In this document: positions 39,258 through 48,131 of the stretch, in pieces | Layout: every line of letters begins with the position of its first letter | Position numbering within the stretch: the stretch's first letter is position 1 | Source: Thiorhodovibrio litoralis | Lineage (GTDB): Bacteria; Pseudomonadota; Gammaproteobacteria; Chromatiales; Chromatiaceae | NCBI RefSeq assembly: GCF_033954455.1 | Contig: NZ_CP121473.1 | Location: 1,784,501 to 1,848,500 of the forward strand | Reading direction: 5' to 3' | DNA: 64,000 bases | Program-made: the position numbers and the translations under genes | The notes under the pieces: generated by a model | What the model was told of the DNA's origin: nothing | What the model saw: only the letters and a program-made list of their open reading frames with translations | The model's database searches: none

Positions 39258-39494
39258 ATGGCCAATTTATTGGTACGCAACGTCGATGATGAGATCAGCC
39301 ATGCATTGAAGGAACGCGCCAGCGCCCACGGAGTCAGCGCGGAAGCGGAGCATTGGCGGATTCCGGAAGAGGCCCTGCTACGACCGAAACGGCGCAGCTT
39401 CCTGCGCGTGCTCGCCGACATGCCGGATGTGGGACGCGACGAGGACTATGCGCGCATTCAAGACGGCATCGATCAGAGAGAGCTCGGGGGATGA
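39258..39494 (+). CDS. FitA-like ribbon-helix-helix antitoxin without adjacent cognate toxin
   Basis: The 78-aa protein reads MANLLVRNVDDEISHALKERASAHGVSAEAEHWRIPEEALL, which matches the FitA/Arc-type antitoxin start (beta-strand, two helices, with the A-x-x-H-G-x-S-A-E-A-E turn). GGAG at 39248-39251 precedes ATG 39258. FitA genes are normally followed by a FitB PIN toxin. Here the next gene is a DUF2281-like protein 3 nt downstream, so the toxin appears lost or replaced. The frame is open upstream through the 21-bp repeat. Confidence 0.8.
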   Translation: MANLLVRNVDDEISHALKERASAHGVSAEAEHWRIPEEALLRPKRRSFLRVLADMPDVGRDEDYARIQDGIDQRELGG

Positions 39495-39497
39495 GGC

Positions 39498-39722
39498 ATG
39501 ATTCAAGATCAACTGATTAACGAGATCAAACAGATACCGGGGTACAAACTGGCGGAACTGTACGATCTCATCCACTACTTTAGGCTCGGGTTGGCAAGCG
39601 AACAGCAAGAAACGCACGCGCAACGCCGGGTCGGTCTCGCCAAGGGACAGTTTCAGGTGCCCGCGAGCTTTTTCGATCCATTGCCAGATGAAATTTTGGA
39701 GGAGTTCGAGGGCGAGCAATGA
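39498..39722 (+). CDS. DUF2281-family antitoxin
   Basis: The 74-aa protein ends GLAKGQFQVPASFFDPLPDEILEEFEGEQ, the hallmark of DUF2281 proteins, which accompany PIN-domain toxins and wrap the toxin with this C-terminal tail. The N-terminal helical part (QLINEIKQIPGYKLAELYDLIHYF) fits the dimerisation region. It overlaps the PIN gene by ATGA at 39719-39722. Confidence 0.88.
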   Translation: MIQDQLINEIKQIPGYKLAELYDLIHYFRLGLASEQQETHAQRRVGLAKGQFQVPASFFDPLPDEILEEFEGEQ

Positions 39723-40105
39723 GAATTTTGCTCGATACCTGCGCATTTCTTTGGCTGGCCAGCGATGCGCCGGACCTCAGCCAGACCGCGAGAAACGTCT
39801 TTCAGGATGTCGAGAACGAGGTGTTTCTGAGTAGCTTGTCGGCCTGGGAGGTCATGGTCAAGAATCGGCTGGGCAAGCTCCCATTACCGGAGCCGGCCGC
39901 GCAGTTCATTCAACGACAACGCAAAGATCATCTGATCAATACCTTGCCGCTGGACGAGCTTTCTGTGTGTCAGTTGGCAAATCTTCCGGATTATCATCGC
40001 GACCCATTCGACCGTATGCTGATTTGTCAGGCGATTGAGCATGACTTCACCATTATGACTCCAGACGAAGCGATTACCGATTATCCGGTCGCTACCCTTT
40101 GGTAA
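39719..40105 (+). CDS. PIN-domain ribonuclease toxin (VapC-like)
   Basis: The 128-aa protein carries the PIN acidic residues Asp6 (LLDTCAF), Glu44 (SAWEV), Asp98 (DPFDRML) and Asp116 (MTPDE). It is the expected Mg-dependent RNase toxin of the pair and is translationally coupled to the DUF2281 antitoxin. The active site looks intact. Confidence 0.92.
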   Translation: MRILLDTCAFLWLASDAPDLSQTARNVFQDVENEVFLSSLSAWEVMVKNRLGKLPLPEPAAQFIQRQRKDHLINTLPLDELSVCQLANLPDYHRDPFDRMLICQAIEHDFTIMTPDEAITDYPVATLW

Positions 40106-40118
40106 TCTGAAGGGCGTC

Positions 40119-40571
40119 ATGAGCGAATACACCGAGGTCGAACAACCCTTCCTGCACCAGTTGCAGACCCTCGGCTGGCAAATCATCGATCAGGGCGAGG
40201 GCATCCCGGCCGATCCGGCCAAGAGCCGGCGCCAGAGCTTCCGCCAGTGGATTTTGCCGGAGATGTTCGCCCGCTCCGTTTCGGCGATCAACACCAATGC
40301 TGACGGCGCGCCTTGGCTCAGGCCGCGTCAGATCCAGGACTTGCAAGACCAAATCCTGCGCCAACCGAATCGGACGCTCCTGGAGGCTAACGAGGCGATC
40401 CAGAAATTGCTGTTCAAGGCCCAGGTGGACGTGAACGAGGTCACCGGCGAGCTGGATCCGGTGTTGCGGCTGACCGACTTCGTGAATCCCGAGAACAACC
40501 ACTTTCTGGCCATCAACTACCTAGCGCGGAAGGAGTGGTTGCGTAAGCATGGTGCCAGCTTAAACCTATAG
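40119..40571 (+). pseudogene. Truncated type I restriction subunit HsdR (N-terminal fragment)
   Basis: The 150-aa frame starts MSEYTEVEQPFLHQLQTLGW and runs through RQPNRTLLEANEAIQKLLFKAQVDVNEVTGELDPVLRL, the typical N-terminus of HsdR. Full HsdR proteins are about 1000 aa or more. Here the similarity stops at about NHFLAINY, before the nuclease and helicase motifs, and the frame ends in unrelated residues. No hsdM or hsdS is near. It is a deletion remnant, 170 nt from the tmRNA 3' end. Confidence 0.88.
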
Positions 40572-40686
40572 AGGACGAATCAACGCAATGCAGTAAGCAC
40601 GGCATGGCGGGGATGATTCTGTCTCCGTGGTTGGCGGACCAGATTGGGGCGTCCTTCAGGCTCAGGTCGGACGGGCGGGCAATAAA

Positions 40687-40708
40687 AAGCCCGCTAGAAT
40701 GCGGGCTT
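40687..40708 (-). terminator. Rho-independent terminator of ssrA
   Basis: An 8-bp stem (AAGCCCGC 40687-40694 with GCGGGCTT 40701-40708); read on the minus strand it is followed by a T-run (40688 down to 40684). It lies 34 nt beyond the tmRNA 3' end. Confidence 0.85.
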
Positions 40709-40741
40709 CAGGATGGTGCTGGCTATTGTTAGGAATCGAAT

Positions 40742-41101
40742 TGGTGGAGGCGGCGGGAATTGAACCCGCGTCCGCAAGCCCTCTGCCTTTGGTCCTACAT
40801 GCTTAGTCCACTCTATTGTTTTTAACCTTCTGCCGCCCGAAGGACAGGGCGATCAGTCGGCGATCCCGAATTGGGTTTTAGCGGATCAGGTCCAGGCTCC
40901 CTGCGCCGCGATCCTGTGTGAAGTTACCCCACGAATCCACCGCCCACAGGCAAGAGATGGTGTGAGGCCCGCTGGGATTAAGCAGCGAGAGCGTAGTTGT
41001 CGTCGTTGGCAACTATAGATTTGCGGATAGTTTTACGAGGTCTTCCGCACCTCGGCATGCACCTCCGGTTTTGCGACCCACGTCGAAGCCATGTCGCCCC
41101 C
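40742..41101 (-). ncRNA. ssrA: Transfer-messenger RNA (tmRNA)
   Basis: On the minus strand the RNA begins GGGGGCGACATGGCTTCGAC (5' end near 41101) and ends with the tRNA-like T-arm and CCTCCACCA (3' CCA at 40744-40742), about 360 nt in total. The tag reading frame encodes ANDDNYALAA followed by TAA (about 40978-41012), close to the E. coli ANDENYALAA. It rescues stalled ribosomes together with SmpB. The 3' end faces the accessory island. Confidence 0.97.
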
Positions 41102-41119
41102 ATTGGTTCTCGGGTAGAC

Positions 41120-41149
41120 AGGGTAAGGTTGGTTTGGTTCCCAGTGCAA
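41120..41149 (-). promoter_or_regulatory. Candidate sigma-70 promoter of ssrA
   Basis: On the minus strand TTGCAC (41149-41144) and TACCCT (41125-41120) are separated by 18 nt, about 19 nt before the mature tmRNA 5' end. This allows for the short 5' leader that is normally processed off. The -10 match is weak. Confidence 0.4.
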
Positions 41150-41200
41150 GGATTTTGTTTGTCGATTGCCCAGCGTTGGCCGTTCGGCGTGTCGTCGCCA

Positions 41201-42820
41201 TCAGCAGAACAGGAGGTGAATGCCGACTTGTTTCAGGCGTTCTGATTCTTCCTCAAGCTCCAGGCGAGTTAGCGGATGGTCGCCTAGCCAGCCGTCAGGG
41301 AAGCAGAGCGACAGTTCGGCCTTGTCGGCGCTTAGCACTGGGTTGGGTTTGGTTGTGGCTGAGCGGCCGCGGTGGATGAGCACTGCCAGGCGCAGCAGCA
41401 CGCAGAGTCGGCGCGCGCAGTCCTGTTTGCTTTCGGGCAGGCTGGCAAAGTCTTCCTGCGGGACTTTGCGCCGATGGGCCAGTACTAGCATGGCCAGCAC
41501 CGTCTGCTCCTGGCGGGTAAAGCCGGACAGGTCGGCATTGCGCAGCAGGTAGGCGCCGTGTTTTTGGTACTGACTGTGGGAGACGACCAGGCCTATCTCG
41601 TGCAGATGCGCGGCCCAGCCGAGCATTTCGCAATATTCCGGTCGGTTGAGCTTCCATTTGTCGCCAACCTGCTGGTAGAGCTTCAAGGCGGTTTGCTCGA
41701 CCCGCAGAGCCTGCTCCATGTCGACATCGAAGCGCCGGCACAGGGTGGCGACGGTGCGCTCCCGCACATCCTCGTGCTGGATGCGGCCGATCAGCTCGTA
41801 GATCACGCCCTCGCGCAGCGCCTGGTTGGAGACCCGCATCTGGTCGATAGACAGGTTCTGAAAGAGCGCCCGCAGCACGGCCACGCCGCCGGCAAAAACG
41901 GGCCGGCGTCTGTCGCTCAGCCCTTTGAATTTGAGGTCCTCCACCTTGCCGCAATCGATCAGCGCCTCGCGCAGGCGGGTCAGGCCCTCGGCACAGATGC
42001 CCTCGGCGGACCAGCCTTCGCCCGCCAGCACCGAGGCGATGGCCTTGATGGTTCCGGAACTACCGGTGGCGGTTTGCCAGCTGGCGTTGCGAAACAGCTC
42101 GCGTACCGGGCGAATCTGAATGGCGGCAGCGAGCTCCGCGCGATCCATGGACTCAAGGCTGATGCGCCCGTCGGCAAAAAACCGTTGCGACATGCTCACG
42201 CAGCCCATGTGCAGACTCTCGCGCTGCAGCGGCGTGAAGCCATGTCCGACGATCAGCTCGGTACTGCCGCCGCCGATGTCGATCACCAGGCGCTTTTCGT
42301 CGCCGATGGCCAGACCATGGGCAACGCCGAGATAAATCAGGCGTGCTTCCTCGCGCCCGGCGATGACCTCGATCGGCTGGCCCAGTGCGGCCTCGGCGCG
42401 TTCCACAAAGTCGGAATTGGCGCGCAGTTGGCGCAGGGTATTGGTGCCCACCACGCGCACATTGGCGGGCTTGAACTCGCGCAGGCGCTGCCCGATGCGC
42501 TCCAGACAGGCCAGTGCGCGCTCGGCCACCTCGGGCCGCAGATCCTTGCGCGGCGTCAGCCCTTCGCCCAGGCGCACCATCTCCTTGTAGCGGTCGATGA
42601 CCTTGAGGGTGCCGCCATCGCTGCGCGCGATCAGCAGGTGAAAGGAGTTCGAGCCCAGGTCCAGCGCGGCGAAAGTCTCGCCTGCAATCTCGCCGTTGGC
42701 GGAGAGGGCTGCAGGTGCGGGTGTTGGGGTGGCGACTGGTGCTGAGCCAGGGGGTGAGTCAGCGGTAGGCGCGGATACCTGATTCTGTGGCTGGGTGTCC
42801 GGTTCCATAAACTGGCCCAA
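41201..42820 (-). CDS. ppx: Exopolyphosphatase (Ppx/GppA family)
   Basis: The 539-aa protein has a Pro/Ala-rich N-terminal extension (about 1-45), then the actin-like phosphatase core: FAALDLGSNSFHLLIARSDGG (phosphate-1 loop), GREEARLIYLGVAHG and VIDIGGGSTELIVG (phosphate-2 loop). An HD-like helical C-terminal domain follows from about 330. It degrades polyphosphate or pppGpp; C-terminal length favours Ppx over GppA. It is the last gene of the long leftward series. Confidence 0.9.
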   Translation of the reverse strand: MGQFMEPDTQPQNQVSAPTADSPPGSAPVATPTPAPAALSANGEIAGETFAALDLGSNSFHLLIARSDGGTLKVIDRYKEMVRLGEGLTPRKDLRPEVAERALACLERIGQRLREFKPANVRVVGTNTLRQLRANSDFVERAEAALGQPIEVIAGREEARLIYLGVAHGLAIGDEKRLVIDIGGGSTELIVGHGFTPLQRESLHMGCVSMSQRFFADGRISLESMDRAELAAAIQIRPVRELFRNASWQTATGSSGTIKAIASVLAGEGWSAEGICAEGLTRLREALIDCGKVEDLKFKGLSDRRRPVFAGGVAVLRALFQNLSIDQMRVSNQALREGVIYELIGRIQHEDVRERTVATLCRRFDVDMEQALRVEQTALKLYQQVGDKWKLNRPEYCEMLGWAAHLHEIGLVVSHSQYQKHGAYLLRNADLSGFTRQEQTVLAMLVLAHRRKVPQEDFASLPESKQDCARRLCVLLRLAVLIHRGRSATTKPNPVLSADKAELSLCFPDGWLGDHPLTRLELEEESERLKQVGIHLLFC

Positions 42821-42921
42821 AGCAATAGCGCATGTGCATTCAGTATAACCGCCAAGTGCGCCTGTTTGGTGCGCGAAATTGCATCAGAGGCGCGTGTCTG
42901 GCGTCGCGGTGCCGGCGAGCT

Positions 42922-45900
42922 TCACATCGCGCTGGCCGGCGGGTGCCCCGATGCCGGTCCCGAGCCAGTCTCGCGCGTCGCTGGCTGCACGGAAACCGGA
43001 ATCGGCGCGCTCGCGTGCAGGTGAAGATCGCGCTGCGGGAAGGCGATGCCGATGCCGGCGGCGCGGAATTTGTCATCGATGGCCTGGTGCAACTCCGAGG
43101 TGACCGACAGCCGGTTGTCGAGTGCGCCAAGATAATAGCGCAGCACCAGGGTGAGAGAATTGTCGCCGAAGCCCTCGAAGGTGATAACGGGTGCCGGGTC
43201 TTCGAGTACCAGTGGGTTTTCGGCGGCGGCCTCGGCGAGCAGAGCCAGGGCCTTGCGGGTGTCGCAGCCATATTCGGCACCGACCACGATAGCCATGCGG
43301 TTGATGGTATCGGTCAGGCTCCAGTTGAGCAGTCGGCTGGTAATGAATTCCTTGTTCGGTACCAGCAGTTCTTGTTTGTCCCAGTTGCGGATGGTGGTCG
43401 CGCGGATCTGGATGCGGGTGACCTTTCCGGTGGTCTCGCCGACTGTGACCACATCGCCGACGCGGATCGGGCGTTCGAATAGGATGATCAAACCGCTGAT
43501 GAAGTTCGCGACGATCTCCTGCAGCCCAAAGCCGATACCGACACTGAGCGCGGCAATCAGCCATTGCACTTGCGACCAAGAGAGCCCGAGGGTGCCAAAC
43601 ACCAGCAAGACGCCGAAGCCGGTGATGCCGTAGCCGGTCAAGGTCGTGATCGTGTAGCGCATGCCGGGGCTGATCTCGGTATGGCGCAGCAGAATGATCT
43701 CAAACAGCGCGGGCAGGTTGCGCGCGGCGACTGCGGCGGCGGCAACGATCAGCATCAGCATGCCGGCATCAGCCAGGGTGACCGGGACCAGGGTCTCGGC
43801 ACCATCGACTGTGGTGCTGTAACTCCACAGAGTCACTTGGTCGAGAATGGTCAAGGCGGGCAGCACCTTGGACCAAATCAGCCACAGCCCAAGGGCCCCG
43901 GCAATGACGATCATGCTGTTGATCAGTTGCCGGGTTTGTTCGTCGAGCGCGGCAAGGTCGACAGGATTGTCCGGCGCTTTGTCACTGGTGGTGTCACTCG
44001 CCTGTTGGTTCGCGTCTGTCTCGTGGGTTGCGTGTTGCTCCAGTGCCGCCTTGAGTGCCAGGCCGCGGCGGGTGACGATCAGCCACCGCACGATGATCTG
44101 GTGCACGACCACTAGGGCGAGAATCATCCACAGCTCGCTGATCATTGCTTCGATCAGAATTGCGGCGGTGTAGAGGTAACCGGTCAGGGTCAGGCCGGCA
44201 AGAAACAGCGGTACCGCGACCAGCGCTCCGTACCACAGGTAGCGCAGACGGCTGAACCAGCTCTCTGGGTGGGCGCGCAGCTGGTCGGCAAAGACGCCGT
44301 TGCGTGAGTTGGTCAGGCGCACGGTGAAGGCGGTGAAGACGAGAATCAGCGCCAGCATGGACAGTCGCCCGAGAGTGCCGCTAAAGCTTGGGTCGGGATG
44401 CAGCACGAAGGTGGCGGCCACCAGGCCAAGAGGCGGCAGCACCACCGTGGCCCAGGTGAAGTTGCGCCGGATCAGCTGTAGAGTGGTGGTGCTCCAGCGG
44501 AAGTGTCGGTCAGCCAGGCCGCCGCGCAAACAGATTTGGTGAAAGGCACGCAGATAGTAGAGCCCGGCACCGACGCCGCCCAATCCCGCACCGATGGCCT
44601 TGCTGAATGGCGTGGCCGTGGCCGCGACTTCCAGCGATCGGCTGATCAGCGCGAGCAGCAGCGGCCAGGGCAGGGCCAGCAGCAGGGTCATCAGCAAGGC
44701 ATCGAGGGTGTAGTGAAACCTGTCACTGCCAACCCGCCTGAGCGGTTCGCCATCGCGGCGAATGCGCCTTCTCAGCGCCGGACCATTCCAGATCAGCAGC
44801 AGAAATGTGGCCACGCCAAGCCACATCAGCGGGGAGCTTTTGAACTCCTGCAATAGCATGTCGGGCAATGGTTCCCAATTGTCCGGGGCGACCAGCCAGG
44901 CGAGCGCCTGGGGCAGGGCGGCGAAGGATTGCTCGGTCACCGGCACCACGCTGCGCACCCACAGCAGGCGTTGGCCGAGAAAGTCGCGGTATTCCTGTGT
45001 GACCCGGATCAGTGCCTGGGTGTCGTCGTCGAGCTCGGTGAGCCCGCGCAGATAGCTCTCTTCGGTGGCGATCAGTTTTCGCAGGAGCTCTTCGCGGCGC
45101 TTGAGTTGCTCGTCGAGATCGCGGCGAAGTTGGGACCGCTCCGCAGACGCGGCGCTGGCCATGGCTTCCTGCACGCGCGCGCTCAGGGCGTTGTCGTGGC
45201 GCATCAAGTCGCGGTAGCGCACCAGGTTGAGATTGGTTTCGGCAATCTCATCGGCGTAGTCGGAGCTCTGGGCGTGCAGGCTGCGTGGGTCCGGCAGGTT
45301 ATAGAACTGGGTGACGAGACTTTGTCCGAGGGCGCGGCTGAGTCCGGTGGCTTCAAGTCGATGACGGGCGCTGCGGTAGTCTTCTTCGACGCGGTTGCGG
45401 TTGTTCTTAACCTGTGCCTGGGTTTCGTCGAAGCGGTCGAGCCGCACGGTCACCTCGCCGAGCGATGTGCTGAAATCAGTGTTCTCCAACGCCAGCTCGC
45501 GCACCAGCGGATGTGCGCCGGCGAGGCTCTGTTGCTCCGCCTCAATCTCGGTGGCCACCCGCTCGGCTTCGAGCCGGCGCATGCGGTCGGCCTGATTTTC
45601 CAGCTGCGCGCGCCGGGCGCGCAGTTGCTCGAGCTTCTCCTCGGCCAGCGCGAGTCGCGCGAGGTTGCGCTCAGTGCGCCCGCCGGCGCTCAAAATCTGC
45701 TGGTCAAGCATCAGCAGCTCCGCGCGCAAATTGGCGCGCCGGGTCTCGAGCACCCAGCGCTGTGCCTGCGCTTCAAGCGGAGTCAGACCGACGCCGGTGA
45801 AAGCGGCTAGCTCGGTGTTGACCAGACCCAGCGCCTCGTTGGCCTCCGTCAGGCGCTTGCGCGCGCGGCTGGGCTCTTGGGCGTTGGTTTCGACCACTTT

Positions 45901-46476
45901 GTTGAGCTCGGCGACAATGGTTTCGGTGGCGGCGATCTCGGCCAGTTCTTGGGCGAGCTGCTGCTCGACTTGTTCGAGCGTGGTGTCGGCGGGCAGGGCG
46001 CTGGGGTCGGTGTCCTTGCCCGCCTCTGTGCTTGCTGAGGCGGCTTGGGTCAGTTCCGCGCGGCGCTCTTGCAGCGCCTGGGTCTCGGCCGGCGCGTTCT
46101 CCAGAGCGAGGATATAGGTCTGCGCCTGGGCCTCGTGGACTTTGATCTCCTCCAGGTTGCTCAGCGCCTTGCGGTAGAGCTCGGTCAGACGCGCGGTCGC
46201 GGCCTCGCCGATGGTGCTGGTGGCTTCGACCTCCTGAATCTTGCTGTTGATCAGCTCCGGGGTCAGGGCAGGCTGCAGCTGGGACTGGGATTCGGGGTCG
46301 TTGTCGAGAGTAAAGAGCCGCGTCGCACTGGGCGAGGCGGGATCTTGTGCACTGGCAAGTCCGGGTAGCCAGCATAGGAGAACCAGCCCGATGACAACGA
46401 GCGGCCAGCCTGGTCGCCGCGTGATCTGTCCGTCCGGTCGCCGGGCCGGTTTATGCCCTCCGCAAGTGGCCTGCAT
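42922..46476 (-). CDS. Large mechanosensitive channel, MscM/MscK type
   Basis: The 1184-aa protein has an N-terminal Sec signal (hydrophobic WPLVVIGLVLLCWLPGLASA, cleavage near ASA-QD), a long periplasmic coiled-coil region (about 60-530), about eleven hydrophobic segments, and the MscS-type core near 940-1080 (SVGIGFGLQEIVANFISGLIILFERPIRVGDVV) with the cytoplasmic vestibule after it. It relieves hypo-osmotic stress. Size and layout match E. coli MscM/MscK; I do not choose between them. Only 14 nt separate it from zwf upstream. Confidence 0.9.
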   Translation of the reverse strand: MQATCGGHKPARRPDGQITRRPGWPLVVIGLVLLCWLPGLASAQDPASPSATRLFTLDNDPESQSQLQPALTPELINSKIQEVEATSTIGEAATARLTELYRKALSNLEEIKVHEAQAQTYILALENAPAETQALQERRAELTQAASASTEAGKDTDPSALPADTTLEQVEQQLAQELAEIAATETIVAELNKVVETNAQEPSRARKRLTEANEALGLVNTELAAFTGVGLTPLEAQAQRWVLETRRANLRAELLMLDQQILSAGGRTERNLARLALAEEKLEQLRARRAQLENQADRMRRLEAERVATEIEAEQQSLAGAHPLVRELALENTDFSTSLGEVTVRLDRFDETQAQVKNNRNRVEEDYRSARHRLEATGLSRALGQSLVTQFYNLPDPRSLHAQSSDYADEIAETNLNLVRYRDLMRHDNALSARVQEAMASAASAERSQLRRDLDEQLKRREELLRKLIATEESYLRGLTELDDDTQALIRVTQEYRDFLGQRLLWVRSVVPVTEQSFAALPQALAWLVAPDNWEPLPDMLLQEFKSSPLMWLGVATFLLLIWNGPALRRRIRRDGEPLRRVGSDRFHYTLDALLMTLLLALPWPLLLALISRSLEVAATATPFSKAIGAGLGGVGAGLYYLRAFHQICLRGGLADRHFRWSTTTLQLIRRNFTWATVVLPPLGLVAATFVLHPDPSFSGTLGRLSMLALILVFTAFTVRLTNSRNGVFADQLRAHPESWFSRLRYLWYGALVAVPLFLAGLTLTGYLYTAAILIEAMISELWMILALVVVHQIIVRWLIVTRRGLALKAALEQHATHETDANQQASDTTSDKAPDNPVDLAALDEQTRQLINSMIVIAGALGLWLIWSKVLPALTILDQVTLWSYSTTVDGAETLVPVTLADAGMLMLIVAAAAVAARNLPALFEIILLRHTEISPGMRYTITTLTGYGITGFGVLLVFGTLGLSWSQVQWLIAALSVGIGFGLQEIVANFISGLIILFERPIRVGDVVTVGETTGKVTRIQIRATTIRNWDKQELLVPNKEFITSRLLNWSLTDTINRMAIVVGAEYGCDTRKALALLAEAAAENPLVLEDPAPVITFEGFGDNSLTLVLRYYLGALDNRLSVTSELHQAIDDKFRAAGIGIAFPQRDLHLHASAPIPVSVQPATRETGSGPASGHPPASAM

Positions 46477-46490
46477 CGCGCTGTCGGTCT

Positions 46491-48059
46491 TCAGCTGCGG
46501 CGGCCGGCGCAGTCGGTGTCGGTCTCGCCGATGGCCTCGATGCGCCGCCAGCGGCGCCCGTCGCGGCGCAGCAGTTCGCCGGCGGCACAGGGGCCCCAGC
46601 TGCCGGCTGCGTAGTTGGGGAAGTCGCGCGGTGGCAGCGCGTGCCAGACGTCCATCACCGACTGGACGATCTCCCAGCCCTTCTCGACTGTGTCGGCGTG
46701 CTTGAACAGGGTCGCATCGCCGTTCATGCAGTCGTAGATGAGCGTTTCATAGCCGGTGGCTGGCTTGTTGCCGAAGTAGTCTTCGTAGGAGAAGTTCATG
46801 TTCACAGTGCCGACCTGCATCCTGGGGCCGGGGATCTTGGCGCCGAAGCTCATCTGAATGCCTTCGTTCGGCTGGATGCGCAGCACCAGCATGTCGGGCT
46901 CGAGCTGTTCGACATCGGTGTCCTGGAACATCATGGTCGGTGCGCGTTTGAACTGAATCGCCACCTCGGTGTATTGCCCAGCCAGGCGCTTGCCGGTGCG
47001 CAGGTAAAAGGGCACGCCAGCCCAGCGCCAGTTGTCCATGGTGAGCTTGAGCGCGACGAAGGTTTCGGTGCGCGATTGCGGGTCGACATCGGGGGAGTTG
47101 CGATAGGGTGCCACCTGTTCACCACTGACGAGTGTGCCAGGGCCATACTGCCCGCGCACGGCATGGGTGAGCACCTGCTCGGGCGTCAGCGGCGTGATGG
47201 CGTCGAGCACCTTGTTGATTTCCTCGCGCACAGCCTCGGCCTCGAAGGAATTCGGTGGGTCCATGGCAAGAAAGCCGAGCAGCACTAACAGGTGATTGGG
47301 GATCATGTCGCGCAGGGCGCCGGCTTCTTCATAGTAGGCGCCGCGGTGCTCGACCCCGACCGACTCGGCCACCGTGATCTGGACATGGTCGATGTGATGG
47401 CGGTTCCAGAGCGGCTCGATAAAGCCGTTGGCGAAGCGGAACACCATGATGTTCTGGACGGTTTCTTTGCCCAGGTAGTGATCGATGCGGTAGATCTGCT
47501 CCTCGTCCATGTTGCGGTGCAGGGCGTCGTTCAGCGCGACGGCGGATTCCAGATCGCGGCCGAAGGGTTTTTCGATAATCAACCGGCGCCAGTCACCGTC
47601 GCTCTCGTGCAGCAGGCCGACTTCGCCTAAGCGATCGGTGATGGGGCCGAACAGGCTCGGCGGCACGGCCATGTAGAACAGGTAATTGCCCTCGGTCTCG
47701 CGCTCGGCGTCGATGCGGGTCAGGCGCTCGCACAGGTGCTCATAATCCTCGCCCTTGAGCATGTCAATTTGCATGTAGTGCAGCCGCCCGCGCAGCCGCT
47801 CCCACACATCCTGAGAGAACCCTGACCCGACGCTCTCGGCCATCTTCTCGCCGATGCGCTCGCGAAAGCGCTCGTCATCGAGCTCCAGGCGGTCGAGCCC
47901 CAACATCGCGAAGCTGTCCGGCAGCAGGCCGGCCGCGCACAGGTGGTAGAGCGCCGGCACCAGTTTGCGCCGGGTCAGATCACCGCCGGCACCGAAAATG
48001 ATCATCACATTCGGCGTAGCAGGCGGTGCCTGCATGAAGTCGGTATGCGTCAGGGACAT
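46491..48059 (-). CDS. zwf: Glucose-6-phosphate 1-dehydrogenase
   Basis: The 522-aa protein has the nucleotide motif GAGGDLTRRK at 23-32 (Gly where many have Ser), the catalytic RIDHYLGKETVQNIMVFRF block and EKPFGRDLESA. It is the first step of the oxidative pentose phosphate pathway and yields NADPH. It is embedded between a c-di-GMP protein gene (72 nt upstream) and mscM. gnd, for a later step of the same pathway, lies 3.6 kb upstream on the same strand. Confidence 0.96.
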   Translation of the reverse strand: MSLTHTDFMQAPPATPNVMIIFGAGGDLTRRKLVPALYHLCAAGLLPDSFAMLGLDRLELDDERFRERIGEKMAESVGSGFSQDVWERLRGRLHYMQIDMLKGEDYEHLCERLTRIDAERETEGNYLFYMAVPPSLFGPITDRLGEVGLLHESDGDWRRLIIEKPFGRDLESAVALNDALHRNMDEEQIYRIDHYLGKETVQNIMVFRFANGFIEPLWNRHHIDHVQITVAESVGVEHRGAYYEEAGALRDMIPNHLLVLLGFLAMDPPNSFEAEAVREEINKVLDAITPLTPEQVLTHAVRGQYGPGTLVSGEQVAPYRNSPDVDPQSRTETFVALKLTMDNWRWAGVPFYLRTGKRLAGQYTEVAIQFKRAPTMMFQDTDVEQLEPDMLVLRIQPNEGIQMSFGAKIPGPRMQVGTVNMNFSYEDYFGNKPATGYETLIYDCMNGDATLFKHADTVEKGWEIVQSVMDVWHALPPRDFPNYAAGSWGPCAAGELLRRDGRRWRRIEAIGETDTDCAGRRS

Positions 48060-48131
48060 GGCGTGGGTTCTCCGGAGCTTAGTGGCGGGCGTGCGGCCAT
48101 GGCCGCGAGGGGTCTTGGCCGCGCCGCCATT

